A DNA stretch of 64,000 bases from positions 4,352,235 through 4,416,234 of the forward strand of contig NC_057828.1 of assembly GCF_910594005.1 (NCBI RefSeq), given 5' to 3'. The translations under genes were made by a program, and so were the position numbers. The notes below the pieces were generated by a model. The model worked only from the letters and a program-made list of their open reading frames with translations. It was not told the origin of the DNA and made no database searches. The number at the start of each line of letters is the position of its first letter. Within the stretch, counting starts at the first letter, position 1. The stretch comes from Cervus elaphus (taxonomy: Eukaryota; Chordata; Mammalia; Artiodactyla; Cervidae). Below, piece by piece: positions 24,783-36,970 of this stretch.

Positions 24783-26031
24783 CAATTGCAGTTTCAGACA
24801 GTGAATTTTAAATCCATTGTAAGTAGGCTCAGATACATCTTTATTAATCAAAATAGGAACCATTGCAATCAACATAGTTTTGCCAAAAATAAATATTTGT
24901 TTATTCCTGTAGCATAAAAATCTGTGCTTCAGAATTTGACAAACTCTTGGAAAGCATTTTCTGCCTCCTGCTGGCTGTGGAAGCATTTTCCCTGCAAAAA
25001 CTTGTGAAGATGTTTGAAGAAGTGGTAGCTGGTCAGCAAGAACTCAGGTGAATATGATGGATGAGGCGAAACTTCATAGCCCAATTCATTCATTTTGAAG
25101 CATTGGTTGTGCTACATGTGGTTAGGTGCTGTCACGGAGAAGAAATGGGCCCATTTTGTTAACCAATGCTGGCTGCAGGCATTACAGTTTTAGGTGCATC
25201 ACATTGGTTTGCTGAGCATACATCTCAGATGCAACGGTTTTCCTGGGATTCAGAAAGCTATAGTGGATCAGATGGGCAGGAAACCACCAGAGTGACTGTG
25301 ACTTTTGTGGTGCAAGTTTGGCTTTGGGAAATGCTTTGGAGCTTCTTTTCCATCTAACCACTGAGCTGGTTGTCATATAAAATCCACTTTTGGCCACATG
25401 CCACAATCTGGTCGAGAAATTGTTCCTTGTTTTTGTGCCTAATAAGAGAAGATAACACTTCAAAATGACAATTTTTTTTATTTGTGGTTAGCTCATGAGG
25501 CTCCCACCAATTAAGCTTTTCCACCTTTCCAATTTGCTTCAAATGCCAAATGACCATAGAATGGTCGACGCTGAGTTCTTTGGCAACTTATCGTATAGTT
25601 TTAAGAGGATCAGCTTCCATGATTACTCTCAGTTGGCTGTTATCCACCTTGGATGGTCAGCCACTACATTCCTCATCTTCAAGGCTCTTGACTCCTTTGC
25701 AAAACTTCTTGAACCACCACTGCACTGTATGTTGGTTAGCAATTCCTTGGCCAAATGGTTTGTTGATGTTGTGAGTTGTCTCCACTGCTTTGTGACCCAT
25801 TTTGAACTTGAATAAAAAAATTGCTTGAATTTGCTTTTTGTCTAACATCCTTTCTATAATCTAAAATAAATATAAAATAAACAAGTACTAAGTCATTAGC
25901 AAAAAAGCATAAAATAAGAAATGTGCATTAAAATGATATATAACATAACTACATTTATTTTAGAATGTTTTCCAATATCAAACATCAAAGTTCAACAGTG
26001 CAAAACCATGATTACTTTTTCACCACCCTAA
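24783..26031 (-). mobile_element. Hsmar1-type mariner transposon, decayed
   Basis: Read on the minus strand, the right terminal inverted repeat starts TTAGGGTGGTGAAAAAGTAA at 26,031. The transposase start codon is at 25,848. The first fragment (25,657-25,848) carries an N-terminal helix-turn-helix region of the type seen in Hsmar1/SETMAR, with a W-W-F-K-K-F-C motif. Later fragments lie at 25,354-25,557 and 25,182-25,463, in different frames, so the gene is broken by stops and frameshifts. The motif around the first catalytic aspartate reads A-C-G-Q-K-W-I-L-Y-D where the family has C-D-E-K-W-I, so that metal-binding residue is lost. The left inverted repeat is truncated at about 24,783. Mariner transposases cut and paste at TA dinucleotides; this copy is inactive. 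Confidence 0.85.
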
Positions 26032-26057
26032 ATGGTACACATAAAATACAGGCTCCT

Positions 26058-26455
26058 GGTGCTAAATAGTTGCTCAGTCGCTCAGTCATGTCTGACTCTT
26101 TGTTACCCCCATGGACTGCAGCATGCTAGGGTTCCCTGTCCTTCACTATCTCCTGGAGTTTCCTCAATCAAACTCATGTCCATTGAGTTGATGATGCCAT
26201 CAAACCATCTCATCCTCTGTTGCCCCCTTATCCTCCTGCCCTCAGTCTTTCCCAGATTGGGGAAAGAGTTTTCCAATGAGTTGGCTCTTCACATCAAGGG
26301 GCCGAAGTATTGGAGCTTCATCTTCAGCATCAGTCCTTCCAATGAATATTCAGGGTTGATTTCCTTTAGGATTGAATGGCTTGATCTCTTTGCCATCCAA
26401 GGGACTCACAAGGGTCTTATCCAGACACCACAGTTGGAAAGCATCAGTTCTTCAG
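26058..26455 (-). mobile_element. BovB LINE 3' fragment
   Basis: 'gttgctcagtcgctcagtca' through 'tgagttgatgatgccatcaa' to 'agcatcagttcttcagtgct' is the BovB 3' region in reverse orientation. It has no RT motif. Confidence 0.85.
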
Positions 26456-26548
26456 TGCTCAGCCTTCTTCGTGATTATTATAAGAATAATCTTGAAAAAA
26501 AAAAAAAGAATAATCTTGAATCAGGCTTAGATTTACAGTCCAAATTAA

Positions 26549-26715
26549 ACTGCCAGGCTCCTCTGTCCATGGGATTTTCCAGGCAAGAATACTGGAGAAG
26601 GTTGCCATTTCCTTCTCCAGGGGATCCCAGGAATTGCATCCAAGTCTCCTCCATTGCAGGCAGACTCCTGCATTGCAGGCGGATTTTTTACTGACTGGGC
26701 CAGGAGGGAAGCCCA
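26549..26715 (-). mobile_element. Bov-tA SINE, tail-truncated
   Basis: Runs from 'tgccaggctcctctgtccat' to 'ctgggccaggagggaagccc'. It has a small internal duplication of the 'cattgcaggc' block. Confidence 0.82.
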
Positions 26716-27480
26716 AGAATAAGAATACAAGGTTTCAACTGTTAAGGTCAGTTGGTATACAAGGAAAGATAGGCTTAGTTTTGCTAAACCAAGACTAAGC
26801 ACACTCAAAGTCAGAGCTAGACACCAAAGAATAAGCACTCTAATTTAGGGTCACAGGTAAGTTGAGAGTGGTATCTTTATCAGAAAGGGATAGAGAATTT
26901 TAAATAATCTATTCTTATTCACCCAGATGCAAAGATTGACTCCCAGTGCTCAATCTGCTTATTTCTCCAGAGGGTTCTGGTACTTCCAATAAATCACTAA
27001 ATACTATTGCATACCTGCTATGTCAGAGACCAACGATATAGAAATGAACAAAAGAGAGACCTGTTCTTAATGAAAGTCTACACATAGTACTATATACCAT
27101 ATTTACAAATGCTATACTTGCTCGGAAAGGCTCCAAACCCTTTGCCCGCTTGCACTGACTTTGCTTCCTAGCTCAAAACCAGATCTGAAAGTGGAACTTT
27201 TTTTGATTCTTGAATATGATCTTTTCTATTATCTGGAACTTAAAAAATAAGCACTCATTAAATCTAATTGAAACTTTTTGTGCAAATATAGAATAATTGC
27301 TTGGAGATGTTTAAAATATTTATTGGTACTTTGTTTAGCTGGTTTTGTTTTGCTTTAGGGGATGCTATAGGATTATAAAATGTATTTTTAACTGATTGCA
27401 CTCTCAAATAATGTTTATAGTACAACCCAGGATATTTTATTTTCTCCCTCTGTCCTCTGTGCTATTTTTATGATATACTT
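26716..27480. other. No gene recognised
   Basis: AT-rich; only short frames. Confidence 0.35.
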
Positions 27481-28167
27481 TATTTCTACATATATATTTT
27501 TTAGGCTTTACAATACATTGCTATTAGTTTTATCCCCAGATATCTATTGTTTTAAAAATATTGCTTAATTACAAAAATATCTTGTATCAATATATTTATC
27601 TCTATATTTATCATTTCTGGTATTCTTCCTTCCTTTTGTATATCTAATATTCTATGTAGTATAGCTTTCTTTTTTCTCATAGAATTCCTTTAACATTTTC
27701 TCATAGCAAAGATCTGCTAGTTAGTACTTCTTTCAGTTTTGCTTGTCTAATAATGTCTTTATCTGGCCTTCGTTTTTGGAAGTTATTTTCACTGCATGTT
27801 AAATTCCAGGTTGATCTTTTAAAATATTTTGGTGATATGCTGTCCTCTGCCCAGGAGTCTGCTATCATCTTATCTTTTTGTCTTGAACACAATGTGTCAT
27901 TTTTCTCTGGTACTTTTAAGAGTTTCAATTTATTGCTGATGTTCTGCAGTGCGATTATAATGTCTGTAGGTGTAGTTTGCTTTAAGTTTCTTCCAACTGG
28001 GGTTTAGCGACCTATCTGGGGTTTACTGACCTGCTTAGATTTATGTGATGTATTAAAGTTGTTATTAAATTTGGGAAACTTCTGACCTTTATTTCTTTAC
28101 CTTTATTTTCCCTCCCCCCATCTCTTTTATCATTCTGGAACTCCAGTTACATATTTTAGATCATTTG

Positions 28168-28168
<1 letters not shown>

Positions 28169-28228
<60 letters not shown>
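28169..28228. repeat. (TG)n microsatellite
   Basis: About thirty uninterrupted TG units, directly abutting the tail end of a Bov-tA SINE. This is the longest dinucleotide run in the window and is likely polymorphic. Confidence 0.95.
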
Positions 28229-28234
<6 letters not shown>

Positions 28235-28427
28235 AAGTTGCTTCAGTCCTGTTCAAGTCTTTGCGACCCCACGGCCCACAGCCTGCCAGGTTCCTCTGTC
28301 TATGGGACTCTCTAAACTGGGTTGCCATGCCCTCCTCCAGGGGATCTTCCCAGCCCAGGGATGGAACCCATGTCTGTTATGTCTCCTGCAATAGCAAACA
28401 GGCTCTTTACCACTAGCACCTCAAGGG
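28229..28427 (-). mobile_element. Bov-tA family SINE
   Basis: Minus-strand unit from 'gctaagttgcttcagtcctg' to 'taccactagcacctcaaggg', with a short deletion in the middle. Confidence 0.83.
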
Positions 28428-29414
28428 TGGGATTGCTTGATGTTTCCTCAAAGTCAATAAAGCTCTGATCAATTTGTTACTGTGTTATTTTTCTTCTTTG
28501 CCTCATTTGGATAGTATCGCTGTGTCTTCAAGAAAGGAGTCCTGATTTCTTTTTGTGCAGTATTTTTGTTGTTGTTGTTGTTATTAACCTCCAACATGTA
28601 TTTTTCACTTCACACATTATATTTTTCACCTCACACGTTGTATTTTTCACCTCTAGAGATACCATTTGGGTTTTTTTTTTTTTTTTTAGGTCTTCTATTA
28701 CTTTTGTCATGCTTATGTTTCCCTCTACATTTTTTGGAGCATATGTAGATTTGCTGACAGGTGTTTTAATTTTTCTTTGTATCATCTCTTTTATTTTTGG
28801 CCAAAAATAATTTCTTCATTTTTCTCCTGGTTATAGGTCTTATTTTCTTGCTTCTTAGTTTTTCTGATAATTTTTTTTTTTTTTGTATACTGGACATTTT
28901 AGATTTTATTCTTCAGGATATTAGATTTTAATGCTTTTCTTTCATTTTAAAATTTTGTTCTGATATACAGTTTAGTTGCTTTGAATCAATTTAATTTATT
29001 GACCTTTTGAAGTTTGCTTTTAAGTTTGATTAATATTGATCTGGATCTGGCTTTAGCTTAGGACTAATATAACCCCACTGCTAAGGTTACACCATGGGGG
29101 GAATACAGAAAGATTATATAAGCAGTTATATAGGTTTTCAATGTTTCCAGTTATTATCACCATGCAGCAAGTTATCCCCAAACTTAGAAGCTTCAAATAA
29201 CCATTTTTTATAATGTTCACAAATTTTGTACATCCAAGACACAAAAAAGGGGCATAGTAAAAACAACGGCCTCTGTTTTACTATGTCTGGGATCTCATGG
29301 GAAGACTTGGCAGTTTGGGGCTAGTTATCATGGGGCATCTTTACTCTCAAGTCTGGTGGTGGACACAGATGTCAGTTGGAATTTTTTCAAGTGTCCTGTG
29401 CTTCTTCATTGGTA

Positions 29415-29692
29415 GTTTCCCGGTGTCTGGAAACGTCCTCTATTAAGACTCCCTTCCCGGGACGGATCTCCATCCTTAGCTCTTTTGTCTCACTTTTTAT
29501 CTTTTATATTTTGTCCTACCTCCTTTCGAAGACAATGGGCTGCTTTTCTGGGCGCCTGATGACCTCAGCTAGCGATCAGAAGTTGTTTTGTGAAGTTTGC
29601 TCTGTGTTCAGTTATTCTTTTGATGAATTTGTAGGAGAGAAAGTGGTCTCCCCGTCCTACTCCTCCGCCATCTTGGCTCCTCCCCCTCCAAA
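29415..29692 (-). mobile_element. Isolated L1 5'-end fragment
   Basis: Nearly identical to the outermost 5' end of the L1 at 54,137-54,405. Both start 'ttcccggtgtctggaaacgt' and end in 'ccatcttggctcctcc', the reverse of the GGAGGAGCCAAGATGG 5' terminus with its YY1-like CAAGATGG site. Only about 280 bp are present; the rest of the L1 is absent. Confidence 0.8.
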
Positions 29693-32328
29693 CAATTTTT
29701 CATAAAGAGTTTACATAGTCGTTTCCAAGTTGTACAGAGATGGAAACAGGAAAGACTTTGTAACATTATAGTGACTGCTCCTTTATTAAGTGACCAGTGC
29801 TGAGGTCATTTGTTTTGCATGCTAGTGAGAAATAAAGCTGGGTTTCACGGATATGCTTTTGTTTCCTGCCTCTTCATCCTTTCCTCTGTCCCTACAGCTT
29901 TTTCTCTTTAGTACTTTCTCCAAATTATGCTTTCCTCCAGAATCCGCTGCCCCTCATCCTAGAATCAATTCTCAACCTCAACAAGCTCTTCTTTGTGTCT
30001 TGATCATTTAATGATACTAGACACAGACTATCAGTGATTTTTCTTCTCTGTCCAATTACTGCTATTTCACAAAGGGAGATGATTACGTTTGCAGGCTACT
30101 AATTTATGGATGAATGAGAACTCAGTTTTAGCCCTTTGGATAGGCCTAGATGGTGAAGGCAGAAATGATTGTGGAGATTGTGATGGAAGTGTGTGTCTGT
30201 GTTTGTGTGACATTAAAGGTAGTTTTCTCCTAGAGGTTTCCTAAAACTTTTCACAAGCTCAGTGATGGATTTCCTTTTCACCTGTTCCCATCTGACCCTT
30301 TTAAGAGGTATATATTCCTATTATTAACATACCATTAAATAATTTTTTTAAATGAACTAGTGACCCTTGCCTTTTAATATTGAAAGTCTCATTCCTTATC
30401 TTGAGCTATCTTGTTTAGCTTTCTGCATTAATTGATAGTGAATGATACCATTCACTTCTTTTTTTATGTCTTTTTTTTAGTTACTTTTTAATGAACAGTT
30501 ATCTCCCACCTAAGAGGAGGGGTGAACAATGAAAATTTTGCACATCTTACTGTGTATGGCCTAGAAATTCTCACCTCTGCAGAGAACATACAATTTTGTG
30601 ATCTGTATATTGAAATTAAGAGAAACACCATGGAAGTTATTTGTTGTCCCAAAGCTCATGCTTATTAAAATAAGCAAAAGTTTGAGAAAGAAAGAAATTG
30701 AATTTGGCTTCTGCCTGTTCTTGGTGCAAGAGCTAGACAAAATGAAAGCCAGAACTTATAGGCGTAAACTTCTTAAACATCACAGAGAAGAAATGATGAA
30801 GAGACAAAGCTGGGAGTTTCCAATTCCAGTTCTTCCCACTCCCAACTCAGACAAAGAATCACTGAAGTGATTGTGTATTTTAAAAAAAACATATCCTTTT
30901 GCTTTCTTTTCTCATCTGAATCTTAATAATTCAGACACTTTCCCTTCAAAATCTTAGACAGTAGACATGTCTATTTAATTATAATCCAATACTCAGTGTG
31001 GCAGAGAGATATATTTATTAACCCAAACCCATTTACCAGTTCATCTTTAAATATTCCCAAGTTTTAGATGGGTACATGATTTACCTGATTACAGATTCCA
31101 ATTCCGAGCTAGATGTATCCATGAGATTAAATTCTTTCTAATTGGATGTCACTGAAAGTGATGGGTGCCAGTTCCTGGCTGTATCATTAAAGAGAATAAG
31201 CAAGTTGTCCTCAACTCTTCCCTTCTTATAAGATAAATTTATGAGATCTATACAAAATACTCTAGAGCCAAAAACAAAATTCATGTTTGGAACTGTTTCT
31301 TTGACTTACTTTTCACTGCTTTTGCTATTATTATCATCCATAATGGCCTGCCTCTGAGAATCTTACCCCTCTGCCTGTCAAACTAAAATGGCTTTGTTCA
31401 GGACACTGTCCACCTGTGGATGGCAGGAAGGAAGAAACTGATGTATCCTCTGCCTGAGGCTTTCCATTAAAGGAGATATCTGCAAGATTAATGGCCTTTG
31501 AACTTTGTATCTTCAACTCTGCCCATCTCTGTTTTACAAATGAACTTGGCATCCAGACCCAGATAAGATGTTTATTTTGAGACATTAGTCTGCTATCTTT
31601 TTGGTCAACCAGCTTTCCAAATAACGTAAGATTCCTTGCCTCAGCACCTCGTCTCTTGGATTTATTGGCCTGTTGTGTGATGAGCAGAGCAATTTTGGAC
31701 TCAGTAACAATTATACCTATTTACACCACCCTGTTTTGGAATCTCGTTTTAAAAGCAGGTTAAATTGTATTTTAATTCATTTATAAGGTAGTTACTACCA
31801 TTGCAAACACCTAAAATTTGAAGGCATTGGCTAGGTGATTGGGCAGGGAACAATGAAAACATATGTATTGTGACTGAAAAGCATATGATCCTTATATAAA
31901 TAAGAGCAAAATATTTGTTAAAACTGTCATCTATGATACCTTGGAAGGATGATCATGTTCTTACTCAGCCCTCAGTTATAGAAAAAGTCATTGGAAAATA
32001 TAGCAATTTATTGGATTTCTTTTCTGTCTTTTTTTTTTTTTTTTGCCTTTTGCCTTTTCAATTAAAATTCTTCAACAGAGAGCTCAGACAAAAATTAGCA
32101 GTTTTTCAAGCAAAAGGAAAAGACACATGCTCTTCCTGGAACCAAAAATTTAAGTGGCTGTTGCCTTCCCACCCAAGCTGTTGTTTCAGGTGACTTTAAG
32201 ATAGGCACCACTGAACAAAGTGAGAGAAGGATGGGGAAAGCACAAAGACCAATGAATACGATGCGAGTCAACAGACTTAAGAATGTGGTCTAGGGAAGCA
32301 CTTGAATTATGGTTATTTACATTTTTCT
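29693..32328. other. No confident gene; one exon-like open frame at 30,745-30,870
   Basis: Mostly unassigned AT-rich sequence. A basic open segment ending at a TGA at 30,868-30,870 is described under findings. A T run lies at about 32,030-32,044. Confidence 0.35.
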
Positions 32329-32669
32329 TTTTTTTTTTCCATTTATTTTTACTAGTTGGAGGCTAATTACTGATCCCCCCTCCCACCCCCATCCCATCCC
32401 TCTGGGTCTTCCCAGTGCACCAGCCCTGAGCACTTGTCTCACGCATCCAACCTGGGCTGGTGATCTGTTTCACCCTTGATAGTATACTTCTTTCGATGCT
32501 ATTCTCTCAGAACATCCCACCCTCGCCTTCTCTCACAGAGCCTAAAAGTCTGTTCTGTACATCTGTGTCTCTTTTTCTGTTTTGCATATAAGGTTATTGT
32601 TACCATCTTTTTAAATTCCATATATATGCGTTAGTATACTGTATTGGTCTTTATCTTTTTGGCTTCCTT
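32329..32669 (-). mobile_element. 5'-truncated young L1 (3' end only) with target-site duplication
   Basis: Matches the 3' end of the L1 at 47.5 kb ('actagttggaggctaattac', 'tctgttctgtacatctgtgt'). A T run marks the poly-A tail at the left. 'catttttct' occurs at 32,320-32,328 and again at 32,670-32,678, a probable 9-bp target-site duplication from target-primed reverse transcription. Confidence 0.85.
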
Positions 32670-32830
32670 CATTTTTCTGAACAGGAGCTAATAACCTAAA
32701 AGCCTATAAAGGTTTTGAAGAGATTATATTACTGAAGGAAACAAATATATTGTTTATTAAGGGCTGAGACTATTCAACTCCAAAGCATCACTTAGTGTCC
32801 CAAACCTGTACCATCAGAAAGTGAGTTGTG

Positions 32831-33032
32831 GGACTTACCTGGTGGTCCAGCTATTGTGACTGCATGCTCCCAACACAAAGAACCTGGGTTCAATCCCTAG
32901 TCAGGATCCCATATGCCACAATGAAGATCTTGCATGCAGCAACAAAGATCTCATGTGCCACAACTAAGAACCAGTACAGCCAAATAAATAAATGAAAATT
33001 AAAAAGAAGTTGTTAAAAAAAAAAAAAAAAAA
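32831..33032 (+). mobile_element. CHR-2-type tRNA-Glu SINE
   Basis: 'gacttacctggtggtccagc' head, B-box-like 'gggttcaatccctagtcagg', then 'aacaaagatctcatgtgcca' and an A-rich tail ending in an A run. This is the cetartiodactyl CHR-type SINE, distinct from Bov-tA. Confidence 0.8.
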
Positions 33033-33879
33033 GAACGTGAATAGTGAAATTTGAGAAATGCCTACAGGAGGCATATTATTCCATCCCTACTTTAGATGTA
33101 GCTGGGGAGTACAGTGGAGACGAGGGTTCCACGGATTGTAGAAGCATGGTCTAAGCAAAACACCTAGGGTCTTAATTTACAAACACTAAATTTGTGGTGT
33201 TGCAAATTTCATGCTCATTTGTAGCATGAAAGGTCTACTCTAGTGCAAAAAGCCAATAGTGGATCTCTGATTGTTCCTATTCCCAGTTCCTGCTCATAGA
33301 TCAGAGATTTCATATCTTGAAAGGCAACACCAGAAAATGGGGCTCCCACCCTCTTATATCTCCAATTGGAATGGTGTGGTATTACTCTTCAAAAGGGAGG
33401 CCACTACCGTACCCTTGTTTCCACCTCCTATACCATAACACAGCATATGTCCAAGGAGAAAGATAAGGTAAGGTGATTTGGCAGCATTGCCACATGAGCT
33501 CTATCTTCTTTAGAACAGAGCGTGGAAAAATTTGTGGAGCAATTAAGAGAAGGCCAACAGCTTCATGAAGCTAGTAGCAAAAAATGGCAGACCAACCATT
33601 TTAGCAGAGAGAAAAAGAGAAAAAAATTGCTAATGAGCCATGCATAGCTCACATTCATCTCTGGGACTGGGGTGTTCTATAAGGTTGAATGTGTGCAATA
33701 AGTGTACCCACATAGGAGCAACTAGGGTGAATCATTGAGAACCTGTCCTTGAAAGAACACACAGATAAGCCTTCCTAACTCAAGGAGCTTAAACATGACT
33801 TCTGATCAATCACTGGCTGAAAATGAAACTATGCTAACTCACAGTGATTTCTAGGAGGCCAGGCTTAAAATATAAAAGA
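33033..33879. other. No gene recognised
   Basis: No exon or named repeat with confidence; the right part may belong to the old L1 that follows. Confidence 0.35.
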
Positions 33880-36120
33880 AGAGAAAAAACCTGAGAAGTG
33901 AAGTCAGATGTTGCACACTACAAGGGAAAAAGACTTCATATTATTAGTTCATGCAAGCCACAAGCCAATAAATCAACAAAAAACCCAGTAACATTAATAA
34001 GCCTTGTAATGGGAGAAGGAAACTAATCAGAATCCAGACTTACTACAGTATAATCCCTTAAATGTCAAGTTTTCAACAAGAAATCATGAGACATTTGGAG
34101 AAACAAGATAGTATAATCTTTGAATGGGAAATAATAGTAGGCCATAAAACTACCTTTAAGGTGACCCAAATGTTAAACATAGCAGACAAAGACCTCAGTG
34201 CAGCAATAATAAATGCATTTGAAATGCATGATTTCAAACCATTAATTGAAATCAAATGCATGCTTAAAGAATTAAAGCTAAGTATGGTAATTCCAAAGAA
34301 TAGCCAGGAGAGATAAGAAAGACTTCCTCAGTGATCAATGAAAAGAAATAGAGGAAAACAACAGAATGGGAAAGACTAGAGATCTCTTCAAGAAAATTAG
34401 AGATACCAAGGGAACATTTCACACAAAGATGGGTTCGATAAAGGACAGAAATGGTATGGAACTAAGAGAAGCAGAAGATATTAAGAAGAGGTGGCAAGAA
34501 TACGCAGGAGAACTGTACAAAAAAAAGATCTTCATGACCTGGATAATCACAATGGTGTGATCACTCACCTGGAGCCAGACATCCTGGAATGTGAAGTCAG
34601 GTGGGCCTTAGAAAGCATCACTACAAACAAAGCTAGTGGAGGTGATGGAATTCCAGTTGAGCTATTTCAAATCCTGAAAGATGATGCTGTGGAAGTGCTG
34701 CACTCAATATGCCAGCAAATTTGGAAAACTCAGCAGTGGCCACAGGACTGGAAAAGGACAGTTTTCATTCCAATCTCAAAGAATGCTCAAACTACCACAC
34801 AATTGCATTCATCTCACATGCTAGTAAAGTAATGCTCAAAATTCTCCAAGCCAGGCTTCAGCAATACGTGAACCGTGAACTTCCAGATGTTCAAGCTGGT
34901 TTTAGAAAAGGCAGAGGAACCAGAGATCAAATTGCCAACATCCACTGGATCATCAAAAAAGCAAGAGAGTTCCAGAAAAACATCTATTTCTGCCTTATTG
35001 ACTACACCAAAGCCTTCGACTGTGTGGATCACAATAAACTGTGGAAAATTCTGAAAGAGATAGGAATACAAGACCACCTGACCTGCCTCTTCAGAAACCT
35101 GTATGCAGGTCAGGAAGCAACAGTTAGAACTGGACATGGAACAACAGACTGGTTCCAAATAGGGAAAAGAGTACGTCAAGGCTGTATATCGTCACCCTGC
35201 TTATTTAACTTATATGCAGAGTACATCATGAGAAATGCTGGGCTGGAAGAAGCAGAAGCTGGAATCAAGATTGCAGGGAGAAATATCAATAACCTCAGAT
35301 ATGCAGATGACACCACCCTTATGTGATTGCCGCCATGAAATTAAAAGACGCTTACTCCTTGGAAGGAAAGTTATGACCAACCTAGATAGCATATTAAAAA
35401 GCAGCAAGGGAAGACTGACTCATCACAACAAGCGGACACCAATAAGATTATGTTTCACCAGAATAAGCTTATTTTTCATCAGATATAATCAAGGGTGAAG
35501 GCAATGAGATAATATATTCAAAGTGCTTAAATTTAAAAAAAAAAAAAAAAAAAAAGGTCCACCAAGAATCCTATGTTCAGCAAAACTTTGTTTCAAAACT
35601 GAAAGTGAAATAAAGACATTCTCAAATAAGGACTGACAAAATTGCTAGCAGGCAAATTATTTTATAAGAAATACTAAAGAATATTCTTCAAACTAAAAGG
35701 ACATGATACCAGATAGTGTTTTGAATCTAAATGAAAAAAAAATAAAAAATGCCCCTATAGGAAATTATGTGAAAATAATAAAAGACAATATTAAAAAAAG
35801 AAGTGGAGAGAATAACACTATAATAGGGCAAGGAAGTGACATTGATTATAACTTGAATCCACAAGAAGAATACAGAGCACTAGAAATGGTAAATAAGGAG
35901 GTCAGAATAAAAACTTTAGAAAAATATCTTTCCTTCTCTTAGTTTCTTCAAAGACATAAGATTATGTTAAACAACAATTACAGCATTGTATTGTTGGGTT
36001 TGGAACACATATAGACATATATGGCAGTAACAGCATAAAGAAGGGAATAGGGAATGGAGTTATAGTAGCATAAGTTTTCCAAATTTCAGTCTAATTAAGT
36101 AAGCATAAAATCTGAAGTTG
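33880..36120 (+). mobile_element. Ancient L1 LINE fragment, split by a BovB insertion
   Basis: The left arm (about 33,880-34,330) has 'agacaaagacctcagtgcag'-type L1 5'/ORF1 sequence. The right arm (about 35,415-36,000) has 'caccaagaatcctatgttca' and 'agtgaaataaagacattctc', a classical motif of old mammalian L1 5' regions. An A run sits at about 35,533-35,554. No intact frame. Confidence 0.55.
34330..35414 (+). mobile_element. BovB (RTE) LINE fragment with reverse-transcriptase domain
   Basis: Three overlapping open segments in two frames (34,366-34,560, 34,491-34,832 and 34,709-35,326) encode consecutive parts of the BovB polyprotein. Recognisable pieces are the 'G-I-P-V-E-L-F' stretch, the 'Q-A-G-F-R-K-G-R-G-T-R-D' block and the catalytic Y-A-D-D motif near 35,300. 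BovB is an RTE-clade non-LTR retrotransposon that copies itself by target-primed reverse transcription. Frameshifts near 34,530 and 34,800 break the frame. After L-M at 35,326 the sequence jumps to the 'H-E-I-K-R-R-L-L-L-G-R-K' block, deleting the connecting region present in the copy at 41.2-41.9 kb. It is inactive. Confidence 0.88.
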
Positions 36121-36199
36121 GATGTACCTTTCCCTTTCTCCCTTTCTTTTCACTTCTCTTCTTTTCATCAGTTATTTGTATAGCCTCCTCTGATAACCC

Positions 36200-36658
36200 C
36201 TTTGCTTTTTCTTTTTCTTTGGGATGGTTTTGTTCACTGCCTCCTGTACGGTATTACGAACCTCCATTGATAGCTCTTCAGGCATACTGTTAACTAGATC
36301 TTATCCCCTGAATCCATTCACCACAGCCACTGCATATTCATACGGAGTTTCATTTAAGTTATACCTGGCTGGCCATGTGGTTTTCCCCATTCTCTTTAAT
36401 TTAAGCCTGAATTTTGCTATGAGAAGCTGATGATCTGAGCCACAGTTATCTCCAGGTCTTGTTTTTGCTGACTATATACAGTTTCTCCACCTCCAGCTAC
36501 AAGGAATGTATTCAATTGGATTCCAGTATTGACCATTTGGTGATGTGTATGTGTAAAATCATTTCTTGTGTTGTTGAAGAAGGGTGTTTGCTATGACCAG
36601 TGCATTCTCTTGGCAGAATTCAATTAGCCTCTGCCATGTTTCATTTTCTTCTCCAAAT
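36200..36658 (-). mobile_element. BovB LINE fragment (endonuclease-proximal region)
   Basis: 'tcactgcctcctgtacggta' through 'gatgatctgagccacagtta' to 'tgctatgaccagtgcattct' is BovB in reverse orientation. It abuts a plus-strand BovB piece head-on at about 36,659. Confidence 0.8.
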
Positions 36659-36970
36659 CATATGGAGAAAGGGAAAAGTACATCCAACTAAATGCAGAGT
36701 TCCATAGAATAGCAAGGAGAGACAAGAAGGCCTTCTTCAATGAATAGTGCATAAAAATAGAGGAAAACAGCAGAAGGGGAAAGACTAGATATCTCTTCAG
36801 GAAAGTTGGAAATATCAACAGAACATTTCAACCAAAGATGGCACAATAAAGGACAGAAACAGTAGAGATCCAGTAGACACTGAAGAGACCAAGAAGAGAT
36901 GGAAAGAATACACAGAAGAACTGTACAAAAAAAGATCTTAATGAACCAGATAACTAAGATAGGTGGGAGA
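36659..36970 (+). mobile_element. BovB LINE fragment
   Basis: 'gaatagcaaggagagacaag' and 'agaacatttcaaccaaagat' correspond to the BovB region just upstream of the RT domain, overlapping the 5' part of the copy at 34.3 kb. Frame broken. Confidence 0.8.

Larger units (their letters stand above)
27481..29040 (-). mobile_element. Ancient L1 LINE remnant, interrupted
   Basis: T-rich sequence with 'gcttgtctaataatgtcttt', 'ccaggttgatctttt' and 'gtcttgaacacaatgtgtca' resembles the minus strand of a very old mammalian L1 (ORF1/5' region). It is split by a (TG)n tract and a Bov-tA SINE at 28,169-28,427. No long frame remains. Confidence 0.5.

Noticed and set aside
26032..26694. A 220-codon plus-strand frame
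   Set aside because: It runs through an antisense BovB 3' fragment and a Bov-tA SINE; it is a repeat-derived chance frame.
34814..35179. A 121-codon minus-strand frame
   Set aside because: It is the antisense shadow of the BovB reverse-transcriptase frame; the matching antisense frame recurs at 41,566-41,949 opposite the other BovB copy.
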